Source of the DNA: an uncultured Paracoccaceae bacterium
GTDB taxonomy: Bacteria > Pseudomonadota > Alphaproteobacteria > Rhodobacterales > Rhodobacteraceae
Direction: 5' to 3'
DNA: 64,000 nucleotides
Assembly (NCBI GenBank): GCA_947489445.1
Contig: CANLDN010000004.1
Span: 62,001 to 126,000 of the forward strand
This document shows, in pieces, positions 17,582 through 27,266 of the stretch. The translations under genes and the position numbers were made by a program. The notes under the pieces were generated by a model. That model was not told the DNA's origin. It made no database searches and worked only from the letters and a program-made list of their open reading frames with translations. Numbering within the stretch: the first letter of the stretch is position 1; the number at the start of each line of letters is the position of its first letter.

Positions 17582-17932
17582 TTAGATTGCAGCCGTGACG
17601 ATAATCTCGACATGAAAATCCTTGGTGGCCAGTTTCGCTTCACCGGTCCAGCGGGCGGGCGCGTGGCCTTCGGGCACCCATGCTTCCCATGCGGCGTTCA
17701 TTTCGCCGAATTGACTGGCGATATCTGACAACCAGATTTGGGCAGTCAGCAGGTTGGTCTTATCGGTGCCTGCTTCGGCCAGAAGTGTATCGATTTGCCC
17801 AAGGATATCATTGGTTTGCTGGGTGATTGACGCGGCTGGTGTGCCCACTTGACCGGCCAGATAGGCAATCCCGTTATGGATAACGATCTGGCTCATCCGG
17901 GGGCCGGTGTGGCGACGTGTGATATCTGGCAT
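17582..17932 (-). CDS. RidA/YjgF-family protein
   Basis: Small cytoplasmic protein of the RidA superfamily, whose best-known members hydrolyse reactive enamine/imine intermediates from amino-acid metabolism. The 116-residue product has IVIHNGIAYLAGQVG, the helix NDILGQIDTLLAEAGTDKTN and a conserved arginine in HAPARWTGEAKLA that matches the RidA catalytic arginine region. The end is VEIIVTAAI. Start ATG 17932 is preceded by GAGAGGA six bases away, better than the upstream alternative at 17956. Which RidA subfamily it belongs to cannot be decided by eye. Confidence 0.9.
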   Translation of the reverse strand: MPDITRRHTGPRMSQIVIHNGIAYLAGQVGTPAASITQQTNDILGQIDTLLAEAGTDKTNLLTAQIWLSDIASQFGEMNAAWEAWVPEGHAPARWTGEAKLATKDFHVEIIVTAAI

Positions 17933-18018
17933 GACGGTCCTCTCGGTGAAAAGCAAAAGCGCGTAGTAACAATATGCTTCTACGCGCTTTTTCCAGATAA
18001 TGCCAATGTGGAAGGGGG

Positions 18019-18450
18019 TTAACCGCGGATGATTTCCTGGTATTTGCGCCGGATGAAGATCAAGGCGAAAATCGCTGCAATCAAACCGACAATCGCGTTT
18101 TTGATGATGATCCCGGTGCTAAGTTGTGGGCTGTCGGACAGGTCCATAGGCAGGTTTCCGATACTCTTTTCATAGGCGACCCGGCGGTCATCAAGGGGGA
18201 TGTAACTGTCTGTGTCACACCTGTTTTGCGCGTAGGCATAGCTTTCCGAAAATGTGACAATCGGAATGAACAGCATCACCCAGTTTTCCACCAGATGGCA
18301 AAGCGCCATGTTCTGATTTCCAGGGCCCACCACATTGGTTTCTGCAACAAAATGAAGGTCTTGGCCGACACCTGCCACTTGGGCTTGAGCCGTCGAAGTT
18401 GACGCAAGGGTCGCGATAAAAATGGCCGTGGCAATTGCACTGGAGCGCAT
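18019..18450 (-). CDS. Hypothetical exported protein with C-terminal membrane anchor
   Basis: I do not recognise a family. The 143-residue product has a clear signal peptide (SSAIATAIFIATLASTSTAQAQ, cleavage likely after AQA about residue 23) and one C-terminal membrane helix (about residues 112-131, IIIKNAIVGLIAAIFALIFI) followed by positive charges (RRKYQ). The periplasmic part has two cysteines, in ALCHLVEN and NRCDTDS, that could pair. A 6-bp hairpin, GTTGGT-ATTTA-ACCAAC on the coding strand (18466-18482), lies 15 nt before the start and might limit translation. Monocistronic, between RidA and tRNA-Gly. Confidence 0.7.
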   Translation of the reverse strand: MRSSAIATAIFIATLASTSTAQAQVAGVGQDLHFVAETNVVGPGNQNMALCHLVENWVMLFIPIVTFSESYAYAQNRCDTDSYIPLDDRRVAYEKSIGNLPMDLSDSPQLSTGIIIKNAIVGLIAAIFALIFIRRKYQEIIRG

Positions 18451-18557
18451 GGGGGACGTCTTTCAGTTGGTTAAATACCAACCTTTATGATCCCGCGAGC
18501 AAGGCGAAATATTGACGATTTGACGAAAATTCAGCGGCTCTAACCCCTGGTCAATGC

Positions 18558-18631
18558 TGGAGCGGGTAACGGGAATCGAACCCGTAACTGAAGCTTGGGA
18601 AGCTTTCGTGATACCTTTTCACCATACCCGC
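18558..18631 (-). tRNA. tRNA-Gly (CCC anticodon)
   Basis: Reading the minus strand gives a full 74-nt cloverleaf: 7-bp acceptor GCGGGTA/TACCCGC, D-stem GTGA/TCAC with GG in the loop, anticodon loop TTCCCAA (anticodon CCC, glycine GGG codons), 4-nt variable loop, T-arm ACGGG-TTCGAAT-CCCGT, discriminator T and encoded CCA. The only imperfect pair is A27-C43 in the anticodon stem. All invariant loop residues are present. Confidence 0.97.
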
Positions 18632-18728
18632 AGCGTCGTTTCAGATACGCCGCGCGGACCGTATCGTCAACGTATGTTTTCCATGCAGAAACCATGCGCA
18701 AACCATGCGCATGATCTGTGTGTATGGA

Positions 18729-20855
18729 TTAAGGTGCAAATGGATGCCTGCCTTGTACCCAACCCAAAAAGACCTGATCGGTGTCGTGGATAACCTGCCC
18801 GGACAACGCGCTGTCCAATCCTGCGATTGCCGGAGCGATGCGGTTTTGAAACGCAGATGACTGGGCAGCCAGAGTTTTTTTGATCTGCGCAACGAGTGTG
18901 CGCTGTATGTCAGGTTCAAGTTCCGACAAGAACGCGATCATTTGACGCCATGCGTAGGCAGTGTTCTTTGTCATCTGTAGTTTTGCCCGCCAATCATGCA
19001 ATGGAATTTGCTGTCGCTTGCAGATCCAGTCAAAGCAGTCAGTCGCCATCTGTGCGAAACTTAGGTCGCTCAGGTCGAGCGTTTTGAACAATTGCGCCAG
19101 ATTATGTGAGGTGATGATTTGCTGTTGCTCCAGCATCATTCCATTTGCCGCCACTGACCAGTTGTTAAGTCGGCTACGACCCGTGCGGCGTGCACAAAGT
19201 TTGCTGAGTGAAACGCCGTGTTCCGGAGTGGGCAGATCATAATAGCGCCCGTAGAGGGTGTTCGCGTAATACGCCAGACTGATGTCAGCCGCCTTGGCAA
19301 AGCGGGGCGCAAAAGACCCCATGAAGATATCGGCCGCGATTTCTGAGGTGAAAGGTATGTCCAGATCAGCCGTCTTGGCGAGGCTGTCCATTTCTTCGAT
19401 CAGGGTGTTTGGAAAGATGACGTGCGGGAAATGTGTGAGTGACAGGCGCGCGAGTTCGGTCAGGGCGTCGCGCGCGATGGTCTTGCTGTTGCGGCTGCTG
19501 TCGCGGCGACCTAACAGTGCGGCGGCCCAAGGCAGTTCTTCCAGTTTTACCTGAGATTGCAGGTTGAGCAGCAGCAATGACCTTCGGTTACGAAATGCCT
19601 TGTAAAGTGCGGTGCAGACTTCGGTTTGTGCATTGTTTTGTAATCCGCTGGCATGGATCTTCGCAGTGATTTGCGGAAGAACCTTGGCCAAAACCTCTGG
19701 TGCGCCGATTTGACCGGTTTGAACCAGATCAGCCACGGGCGCCATGCGGGCGGTATTTACAGTGTGCACAAAACGCTTGGGAAGCGGGTGGCCGGCGGGG
19801 GCACCTGTGATCGCTTCGGCGGATGTAATTGCGTTTGTGACGCTTTCCGGATCACTGATCCCGATGTCAGCGGGCAAACTTGCGAGCCGCTTTGAAAGCA
19901 CTTTTGCAACTGCGTCATGCCAGATTGTGACATCCTGTTCGGCCTGCATTTTACGATGGGCTGCGCGCGTCTGCGCATCACCGTATTTCGCAACATGCCG
20001 CGCGACGATGGTGTCGATGTCAGCCTGCAGGTTTTGGCCGAGCGGTATCTTCTTGTGTTTTTCTATCAGCGCCTGCCTGCATCTTTGGAATGGGCTGTTC
20101 GGTTTTCGCCAGCGCTGCGCCATCGGCTTTTCGCTTGCCAGATCGTATTGCATCAACCAAGTCTCAGCCTGATCGTGCCAATCGGGTTGATCGCCGTTTG
20201 CGAGCAAGTCGATCAACCGATCGTTCAACGGTATCCAGAGGCTTATGCTGTTATGTTGCAGGATGATCTGCTGCGCAGGTCGTTTGTCTTTGAGCTGCTT
20301 TTTGATCTGCCGGACAGTGCGCACATAAACGCCGTCCTGCCCCGCGTTTTCGCCGGGTTTGGGGTAGAAGCGCAGTCTGTCAAAGAAGGGTGTGATTTCG
20401 GTCAGGATTGCCTGCGCGGCGTTCGGATCATCATCTGTCAAAAGCGCCACTGTCAGCAGCGCGGTTTCTTCGGGGACCTGCGCGGTGAACCGACCGGATT
20501 GTGCCTGATCACGCAGGATGCCTAGCCCGTCATCACTCAGGTGCCAATTGTTAAGCGCCAAGCGCAATTGCGAAATGTCCTTTGTTGGCAGTAATAACCG
20601 CTCTGCCAGAGCAATTTCATGCGGTTGCAGATCGCCCCCGGCCGCATAGGTTGAGGTTGCAAAGCCGCCTCTGACGATATCTGGTGTTGCCCATTTGGGC
20701 ATGCCTGCAACGGGTGTTCTGCTGCCAACTGTCAGATCGCCGGCTTGCATTGCTGCCAGAACATCGCGCCATTGACGGGCCTTATCTTTGCTGCCTGCGG
20801 CCAAGGCTTTGGCAAGGTGCAGAAAGGCATATTTTTGACCAGGTTGTTCTGGCAT
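18729..20855 (-). CDS. Unrecognised 708-residue helical protein
   Basis: I cannot name a family. The protein is long, soluble (no signal peptide or membrane segment) and rich in Leu, Ala and Gln, with many predicted helices in a repeat-like flow. A distinctive conserved-looking block near residues 54-80 reads WATPDIVRGGFAT followed by AAGGDLQPHE. No P-loop, nuclease or protease motif is visible. ATG 20855 has AGAGGA seven bases upstream. The start lies 14 nt after the CCA end of the tRNA-like gene, and the gene ends about 100 nt before tRNA-Gly, so it sits between two tRNA-type genes on the same strand. Base composition is slightly more AT-rich than its neighbours. Confidence 0.8.
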   Translation of the reverse strand: MPEQPGQKYAFLHLAKALAAGSKDKARQWRDVLAAMQAGDLTVGSRTPVAGMPKWATPDIVRGGFATSTYAAGGDLQPHEIALAERLLLPTKDISQLRLALNNWHLSDDGLGILRDQAQSGRFTAQVPEETALLTVALLTDDDPNAAQAILTEITPFFDRLRFYPKPGENAGQDGVYVRTVRQIKKQLKDKRPAQQIILQHNSISLWIPLNDRLIDLLANGDQPDWHDQAETWLMQYDLASEKPMAQRWRKPNSPFQRCRQALIEKHKKIPLGQNLQADIDTIVARHVAKYGDAQTRAAHRKMQAEQDVTIWHDAVAKVLSKRLASLPADIGISDPESVTNAITSAEAITGAPAGHPLPKRFVHTVNTARMAPVADLVQTGQIGAPEVLAKVLPQITAKIHASGLQNNAQTEVCTALYKAFRNRRSLLLLNLQSQVKLEELPWAAALLGRRDSSRNSKTIARDALTELARLSLTHFPHVIFPNTLIEEMDSLAKTADLDIPFTSEIAADIFMGSFAPRFAKAADISLAYYANTLYGRYYDLPTPEHGVSLSKLCARRTGRSRLNNWSVAANGMMLEQQQIITSHNLAQLFKTLDLSDLSFAQMATDCFDWICKRQQIPLHDWRAKLQMTKNTAYAWRQMIAFLSELEPDIQRTLVAQIKKTLAAQSSAFQNRIAPAIAGLDSALSGQVIHDTDQVFLGWVQGRHPFAP

Positions 20856-20869
20856 TGCATCCTCTGAAA

Positions 20870-20943
20870 TGGTCCGAGGGCGGGACTTGCACCCGCGCTC
20901 TCCGGGTCTAGAGCCCGGCGCTTTGCTGCTAAGCTACCTCGGA
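20870..20943 (-). tRNA. Non-canonical tRNA-like gene with CUA (amber) anticodon
   Basis: The minus strand folds into a complete cloverleaf: acceptor TCCGAGG/CCTCGGA (7 bp), D-stem GCTT/AAGC, anticodon stem CCGGG/CCCGG with loop CTCTAGA (U33 in place, anticodon CUA), 5-nt variable loop, T-stem GCGGG/CCCGC, then CCA. All 21 stem pairs are Watson-Crick. The loops are abnormal: the D-loop AGCAGCA lacks the GG pair, and the T-loop TGCAAGT has G at position 55. CCA follows the 7-bp stem directly, so either the last A serves as discriminator opposite U1 or position 73 is absent. It could be an amber-decoding tRNA, a tRNA-derived regulatory leader for the next gene, or a recent pseudogene; perfect stems argue against simple decay. 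Confidence 0.7.
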
Positions 20944-21010
20944 TCAGGGCCATTTCTGGCGGTTGTTCTGGCAACCTGCCTGATTGGCAATCCTGCCGCA
21001 AGCGGGAATG

Positions 21011-23050
21011 CTATCTGGCCGGTTTGCGTCTTCTGCGTCGTCCTTCGGACCCGCTGCCGGTGTTGTGATTTACTGCAGGTAGATCGACGATCCCGTTCAA
21101 AATCGGGAACGGTTCAACTGCGTTGGGGATGTTGGAGGCGTTGACGAAATGTTCCTGAAAACGGGGTTCGATCGCGGTTTCGATTTTGTGGATCTTGTGC
21201 ACGACTTCTTCGATTTCGCGCCGCGCGTCGGTGTTCAGGAGGGCGATGCGCGCGCCGGTGCCCGCCGCATTGCCCGCGCTGGTGACTTTGTTGAGCGGGG
21301 CGTCGGGGATCATGCCCAGCACCATGGCGTGTTTGGGGCTGATATGCGCGCCGAATGCCCCGGCGAGGACGACCCGATCCACCTTGTCCACGCCGAATTT
21401 ATCCATCAGCAGCCGCGCCCCGGAGTAAAGCGCCGCCTTGGCCATCTGGATTTGCCGGATGTCGGTGTTGGTGACGGTGATCTTTGGCCCACCATCGGCG
21501 GTGCCATCGTAGAGCAGATAGCTGTTGGTGCGCCCGTCCGCGAAGCAGTTGGGAGAGCCGGTTTGTTCGGCGGACCCGATCAAGCCCGGACCGTCCACAA
21601 TGCCCGCCATGCGCATTTCAGCGATCACCTCGATAATCCCCGATCCGCAGATGCCGGTGATACCCGTTTGGGCAATCGCGGCGTCAAAGCCGTCTTCGTC
21701 GGACCACAGCTCGCTGCCGATGACTTGAAAGCGGGGCAGTTTGGTGACCGGGTCGATTTGCACGTGTTCAATCGCACCGGGAGCGGCGCGTTGGCCGCTG
21801 GTGATTTGTGCGCCCTCAAAAGCCGGGCCAGTGGGGGAGGAACAAGCGAGAACCTTTTCCTTGTTTCCCAGAATAATCTCGGCATTGGTGCCCACATCCA
21901 CGACCAGAACGAGGTCTTCGGATTTGTCAGGCGCCTCAGACAGCGCCACAGCCGCAGCGTCCGCCCCCACATGCCCTGCGATACAGGGCAGGATGTAGAC
22001 GCGGGCGGCGTGATGCAAGTTGAGGTCAAGTTCGATGGCACGCAGTGAGATCGCCTCCGATGTGGCGAGCGCGAAGGGGGCTTGGCCAAGTTCGTAGGCA
22101 TCGATGCCAAGGAAGAGGTGGTGCATGACCGGATTGCAGACGAACACGGCGTCCATGATCAGGTTGCGGTCAATCTGTGCCTCGGATGCGATTTGCACGA
22201 AAAGCGCATTCATCCCTTCGCGCACCGCGCGGGTCATTTCCTCGGCCCCGCCGGGGTTCATCATGGAGTAGCTGACCCGGCTCATCAGATCTTCGCCAAA
22301 GCGGATTTGCGGGTTCATGATCCCGGAGGAGGCGATGACCTCACCTGTGTGCAGATCGCAGAGGTGGGCGGCGATGGTGGTGGAGCCAAGGTCAACGGCA
22401 AGTCCGTAGATGGTGCCATCGTAGAAACCCGGCCAGACCTCGATGATGCGGGGGGAAAAGACAGCGTCGCCAAGGTGGACGGCCACTGTGACCTTCCATT
22501 CCCCTTTGCGCAGGGCGGGTTGCAGGGATTTCAGGACGCCGAGGTCAGCCTCGAGCGCGGGCAGGCCCCAATCGCGGCGCAGGGCTGTGATTAGCCGTTC
22601 GAGGTCGCCGGACGGGTCGTGCATGTCGGGTTCGGCCACCTCGACATAGTAAAGCCGGGTGGAGGGGTTCATGATGATCTCGCGCGCCTCGGCCCGTTTG
22701 CGCACGACCTGTTTGTGGACCTGGCTTTCGGCGGGCACGTCGATGACGATGTCGGATTGAATTGTTGCCTGACAGCCCAGACGCCGCCCCTTTTTCAGCC
22801 CGCGCTTTTCGTCATAGCGCGCTTCGACGCTGTTCCATTCGGACAGGGCCGTGTCGGCGACGCTGACCCCATGTTTGGAGAATTCACCGTAGGATGGGGT
22901 GATTTGGCATTTGGAGCAGATCCCGCGTCCACCGCACACGCTGTCAAGGTCAACGCCGAGCTGCCGCGCTGCTGTCAGGACGGGGGTGCCGACGGGGAAA
23001 TTGCCCCGCTTGCCGGAGGGGGTAAAGATGACGAGTGGATCGGTGCTCAT
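21011..23050 (-). CDS. Corrinoid-protein reductive activase, RACo-like (2Fe-2S + ASKHA/DUF4445)
   Basis: Predicted to restore corrinoid methyltransfer proteins from inactive Co(II) to Co(I) in an ATP-dependent reaction. The N-terminal plant-type ferredoxin domain has the cluster ligands in SVCGGRGICSKCQ (about residues 38-50) and GRRLGCQA. The central and C-terminal part is an ASKHA ATPase: GLAVDLGSTTIAAHL, VLVVDVGTNAEIILGN and CGSGIIEVIAEM. This layout matches the RACo group more than RamA, which carries two C-terminal 4Fe-4S clusters. No corrinoid protein or MttB-type methyltransferase is adjacent; its likely partners are at 44414-46414 and outside the window. Ends in TAG, followed after 67 nt by the tRNA-like gene. 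Confidence 0.9.
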   Translation of the reverse strand: MSTDPLVIFTPSGKRGNFPVGTPVLTAARQLGVDLDSVCGGRGICSKCQITPSYGEFSKHGVSVADTALSEWNSVEARYDEKRGLKKGRRLGCQATIQSDIVIDVPAESQVHKQVVRKRAEAREIIMNPSTRLYYVEVAEPDMHDPSGDLERLITALRRDWGLPALEADLGVLKSLQPALRKGEWKVTVAVHLGDAVFSPRIIEVWPGFYDGTIYGLAVDLGSTTIAAHLCDLHTGEVIASSGIMNPQIRFGEDLMSRVSYSMMNPGGAEEMTRAVREGMNALFVQIASEAQIDRNLIMDAVFVCNPVMHHLFLGIDAYELGQAPFALATSEAISLRAIELDLNLHHAARVYILPCIAGHVGADAAAVALSEAPDKSEDLVLVVDVGTNAEIILGNKEKVLACSSPTGPAFEGAQITSGQRAAPGAIEHVQIDPVTKLPRFQVIGSELWSDEDGFDAAIAQTGITGICGSGIIEVIAEMRMAGIVDGPGLIGSAEQTGSPNCFADGRTNSYLLYDGTADGGPKITVTNTDIRQIQMAKAALYSGARLLMDKFGVDKVDRVVLAGAFGAHISPKHAMVLGMIPDAPLNKVTSAGNAAGTGARIALLNTDARREIEEVVHKIHKIETAIEPRFQEHFVNASNIPNAVEPFPILNGIVDLPAVNHNTGSGSEGRRRRRKPAR

Positions 23051-23142
23051 GAACGCTGCCTGTATTGGTTGAGCCGAACATATCGCGACCCGGTCCGATG
23101 GGAAGGCCCGAACCCGTCATAATGATCATGCAAAGCGTCGGG

Positions 23143-23829
23143 TTAGTGCAGGATATCGGTGCCCAAGAGCCAGACCGCAAGCGGGACGGGCAGGGTGGCC
23201 AATGCGATTGTCAACACGACGTAACCGGTCTGGAACAACCGGCTAAGCCCGGCGCCGATCATGATCCCGCCGCCACCGCCCAAGGCGATATTACCCGGCA
23301 GGTTGATGAGCAGCCCAAGGGTCACATAGCGATAGCCCACCAATACCGGTGCCAGCCAGCGCGGCATACGGTCATTCAGCGACGCCAGCCGGTCGGAACG
23401 CGATGTCGATTTGATCCGGTGCAGGATCGTGCAGAGCCGGAACATATATAGGTCTGCGCAGGTCCGGCTGAGCCAGTCGAGTGACAGATATTGTCCGCTG
23501 ACAAAGGCCAGCGCCATCCCTGAAACGGTTGCAAGATAGACAACGGGCGCGGCATCGGCCCCTTGGATCATCAGGATGGCGATCCCGATTTCAACGCCCG
23601 GCACGAAGGGGGTTGCGATCAACAGCGCGTAACCAATCAGAACGGTCACGATCAGGCCGGTCATGGCACCAGCGGCTGCGTCGCTTTCCAGCAAGGCCAT
23701 TTTGTCTGACAGCCCATCAAGACCATATTTGACCAAAACGACGAGGCCGATGATGATCGCAAACCGCAACATCATGCGCAGCAGGCCGTGCCATATCGGG
23801 GTAGCGTCTTTGGGGGGCGTAATGCTCAT
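23143..23829 (-). CDS. Hypothetical multi-pass membrane protein
   Basis: No named family recognised. From ATG 23829 the 228-residue product has about five or six hydrophobic segments: FAIIIGLVVLVKYGL, a Gly/Ala/Leu-rich helix ending in TGLIVTVLIGYALLIA, EIGIAILMIQ, an APVVYLATVSGMALAFV segment, LGLLINLPGNIALGGGGG and a final VLTIALATLPVPLAVWLLG. A short charged cytoplasmic loop (RIKSTSRSDRLASLNDRMPRW) lies in the middle. The Gly-rich stretch resembles SNARE-associated/DedA-type or small-molecule channel loops only loosely. The longer open frame upstream has no membrane or family features and was left out. Confidence 0.7.
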   Translation of the reverse strand: MSITPPKDATPIWHGLLRMMLRFAIIIGLVVLVKYGLDGLSDKMALLESDAAAGAMTGLIVTVLIGYALLIATPFVPGVEIGIAILMIQGADAAPVVYLATVSGMALAFVSGQYLSLDWLSRTCADLYMFRLCTILHRIKSTSRSDRLASLNDRMPRWLAPVLVGYRYVTLGLLINLPGNIALGGGGGIMIGAGLSRLFQTGYVVLTIALATLPVPLAVWLLGTDILH

Positions 23830-23902
23830 GCTGCACATTGAAGGTTTGGATCTTCGGCAGCAAGTCACGTTTGTCTTGAGGCAGTGGTTTTTCGGATGAG
23901 CG

Positions 23903-24874
23903 CTAAAGCCATTTGGCAAATCGGAAAACTGCAAAGAGCGCCACGCCAATGATGAAAGTACCCCCCGTGACGATCCAGAAGCCATAGTCTGACGTTGTGC
24001 CGGGCATACCGCCCACGTTGATGCCAAACAACCCGGTCAGGAACCCCAATGGCAGGAAGATAGCAGCCACAACAGACAGTATGTAACTGTTTCGTCCCAA
24101 TGCTGAGGCGTGCAGAATATCCAGATGATCCTGCGTGGCTGACAGGCGTTCATGTGTCGCGTCCAATGCCTCGACCGATCTTATGGTCCGGTTGGCGGTT
24201 TCGCTCAACAGAACTGATGCCCCTTCATGACCAAGCCAGTCCTTTTTGTCGGCCAATTCGACCAGCGCCTCTTTTTGTGGTCTGATGAATCGGCGCAGCT
24301 TGATTACACTTTGTCTGCACTCGGCAACCCGGCGACCCAATTCCTGGGGCCGGGTCAGCGCGTCTTCTTCGATGGCGTCGGCTTCTTCTTCCAGCTCGAC
24401 TGTGACGCTTTCGATCCGTTTGGTCAGTCCGAAGGTGAGGGCGGCCAGGAACATGCCCACCGATGCAGGTGCCGCGCCTTCTTCCATCTGCTGGCGCAAT
24501 GCATCGGCGGCCCAGACTTTGCGCACCCGTGCACTGATGATCACCCGATCCGTGACCCAAAGGCGCAATGAAACCATGTCATCGGGATCAGCGCCGGGGT
24601 TCAGATTGACCCCACGCAGGTTCAGTATCAGCCCGCCAGTATGCAGGTCGCAACGGGGCCGTGTCTCGGATTGGCGCAATGCGCTTGATGCTGCGGGCGG
24701 TAAGAATGCACGGGCCCATTGTTCGAATACCGGGTCGGCAAGATCAAAATGCAACCAGCGATACGCAGTTGTATCGTCCACAGTCATAGTCGGCCAAGAC
24801 GCCGTGACCGGTGTTGGGGTTCCGTCTTTGCCGATGTCGAAGGCGCAGATTGGATGTATGGCAAGTTCTGGCAT
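23903..24874 (-). CDS. zntB: CorA/ZntB-family divalent cation transporter
   Basis: Inner-membrane channel/transporter of the CorA superfamily. The 323-residue protein has a large cytoplasmic N-terminal domain with a long helix (about residues 150-260) and two C-terminal membrane helices, with the pore motif FGINVGGMPG between them. The classical Mg2+ channel motif is GMN; GIN is seen in the ZntB branch, which transports zinc, hence the symbol. Start ATG 24874 has AAGGAAGC just before it, and the upstream ATG 24913 does not. It stands 28 nt after a possible weak promoter region and diverges from guaB. Confidence 0.82.
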   Translation of the reverse strand: MPELAIHPICAFDIGKDGTPTPVTASWPTMTVDDTTAYRWLHFDLADPVFEQWARAFLPPAASSALRQSETRPRCDLHTGGLILNLRGVNLNPGADPDDMVSLRLWVTDRVIISARVRKVWAADALRQQMEEGAAPASVGMFLAALTFGLTKRIESVTVELEEEADAIEEDALTRPQELGRRVAECRQSVIKLRRFIRPQKEALVELADKKDWLGHEGASVLLSETANRTIRSVEALDATHERLSATQDHLDILHASALGRNSYILSVVAAIFLPLGFLTGLFGINVGGMPGTTSDYGFWIVTGGTFIIGVALFAVFRFAKWL

Positions 24875-24922
24875 TGCTTCCTTCGCGTTGGCGCGGCCCT
24901 TGGCGGCCCCCAATCACTTTAA

Positions 24923-26485
<1,563 letters not shown>

Positions 26486-26681
26486 TGTAGAACGTCGTGC
26501 AGTTTTGACTCGGTGCGGCCGGTTTTTTCTATCTTATGAAGGTGCTACCTCAGGCATTATTGACCAAATCGTCAAGTAATTCTGACCCAAACCAGCCATT
26601 CAGCCCGCCCGCGTCAATGACCGACAGGCGGACGTTGCTGCCCTGCGTAAGGCAAAATCGAATGTCTGCTTGCGATTTGGA

Positions 26682-27266
26682 CTAGTGGTTGGCTTTGATG
26701 CCCTTTGCCGCGAGTTGAACTGTTTCAGTAATTCTATTCGCACGTGTTCCTGGCCGTTTTGCGTGTTTAATCCATTCAAGGATGCCGCGTCGTGAAGACC
26801 GGCTGAAACGATCAAAATTTTCTCGCGCCAGAGAGCATCCGTCCAAAGCGACAACCAAATCTTCGGGTTCAATCAGGGCATCGACATCATTCAGAAAATC
26901 CCATGATCCATCAGCCTTTGCTGCGTCAACGGCGGCACGACCCATTGGATGCATCTTGTTTTCGGCTTCCATCCGCTCAATGCGATCCTTGTTCACCGCA
27001 GACCAGCCGCTTCCGGGCTTTCGAGGTGAGAGGAGATGCATCGTCCGATGTTCATCAAGCTTTCGCGGAAGACTATCGACCCAGCCAAAGCACATCGCTT
27101 CGTCCACAAAGGCGTCGTAACTGACATAGCGGCCTGGATCGCTTTTCTTGAAAGTCACAAGCCAAATGCTGTCGGATTGCGCGTGGTTGGCGTAAAGCCA
27201 ATTGCGCAAGTCAGATGAGCATTCAATCTGAACACGTTCCAGATCACTGAGGCGTTGTTTGGCCAT
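26682..27266 (-). CDS. YdeI/OmpD-associated family protein
   Basis: A 194-residue cytoplasmic protein of the YdeI (bacteriocin-protection) family, recognised by SDSIWLVTFKKSDPG, SYDAFVDEAMCFGWVDSLPRKLDE, LLSPRKPGSGWSAVNKDRIERM and RRGILEWIKHAKRPGTRANRI. Members are linked to stress or antimicrobial-peptide resistance in a few species, but the biochemical activity is unknown. ATG 27266 shares one base with the stop of the upstream membrane protein (TGATG), so the two are coupled and probably both under the divergent TetR regulator. Confidence 0.85.
   Translation of the reverse strand: MAKQRLSDLERVQIECSSDLRNWLYANHAQSDSIWLVTFKKSDPGRYVSYDAFVDEAMCFGWVDSLPRKLDEHRTMHLLSPRKPGSGWSAVNKDRIERMEAENKMHPMGRAAVDAAKADGSWDFLNDVDALIEPEDLVVALDGCSLARENFDRFSRSSRRGILEWIKHAKRPGTRANRITETVQLAAKGIKANH

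Noticed and set aside
18558..20943. Genomic island or prophage between the two tRNA-type genes
   Set aside because: There is only one gene between them, with no integrase, no recognisable att direct repeat and no phage gene.
20732..21013. In-frame extension of the activase by 92 codons after its TAG, running through the tRNA-like gene
   Set aside because: Tempting as an amber read-through case, but the activase is complete before the TAG, the extension has no domain character and it overlaps the tRNA-like gene and the next ORF.
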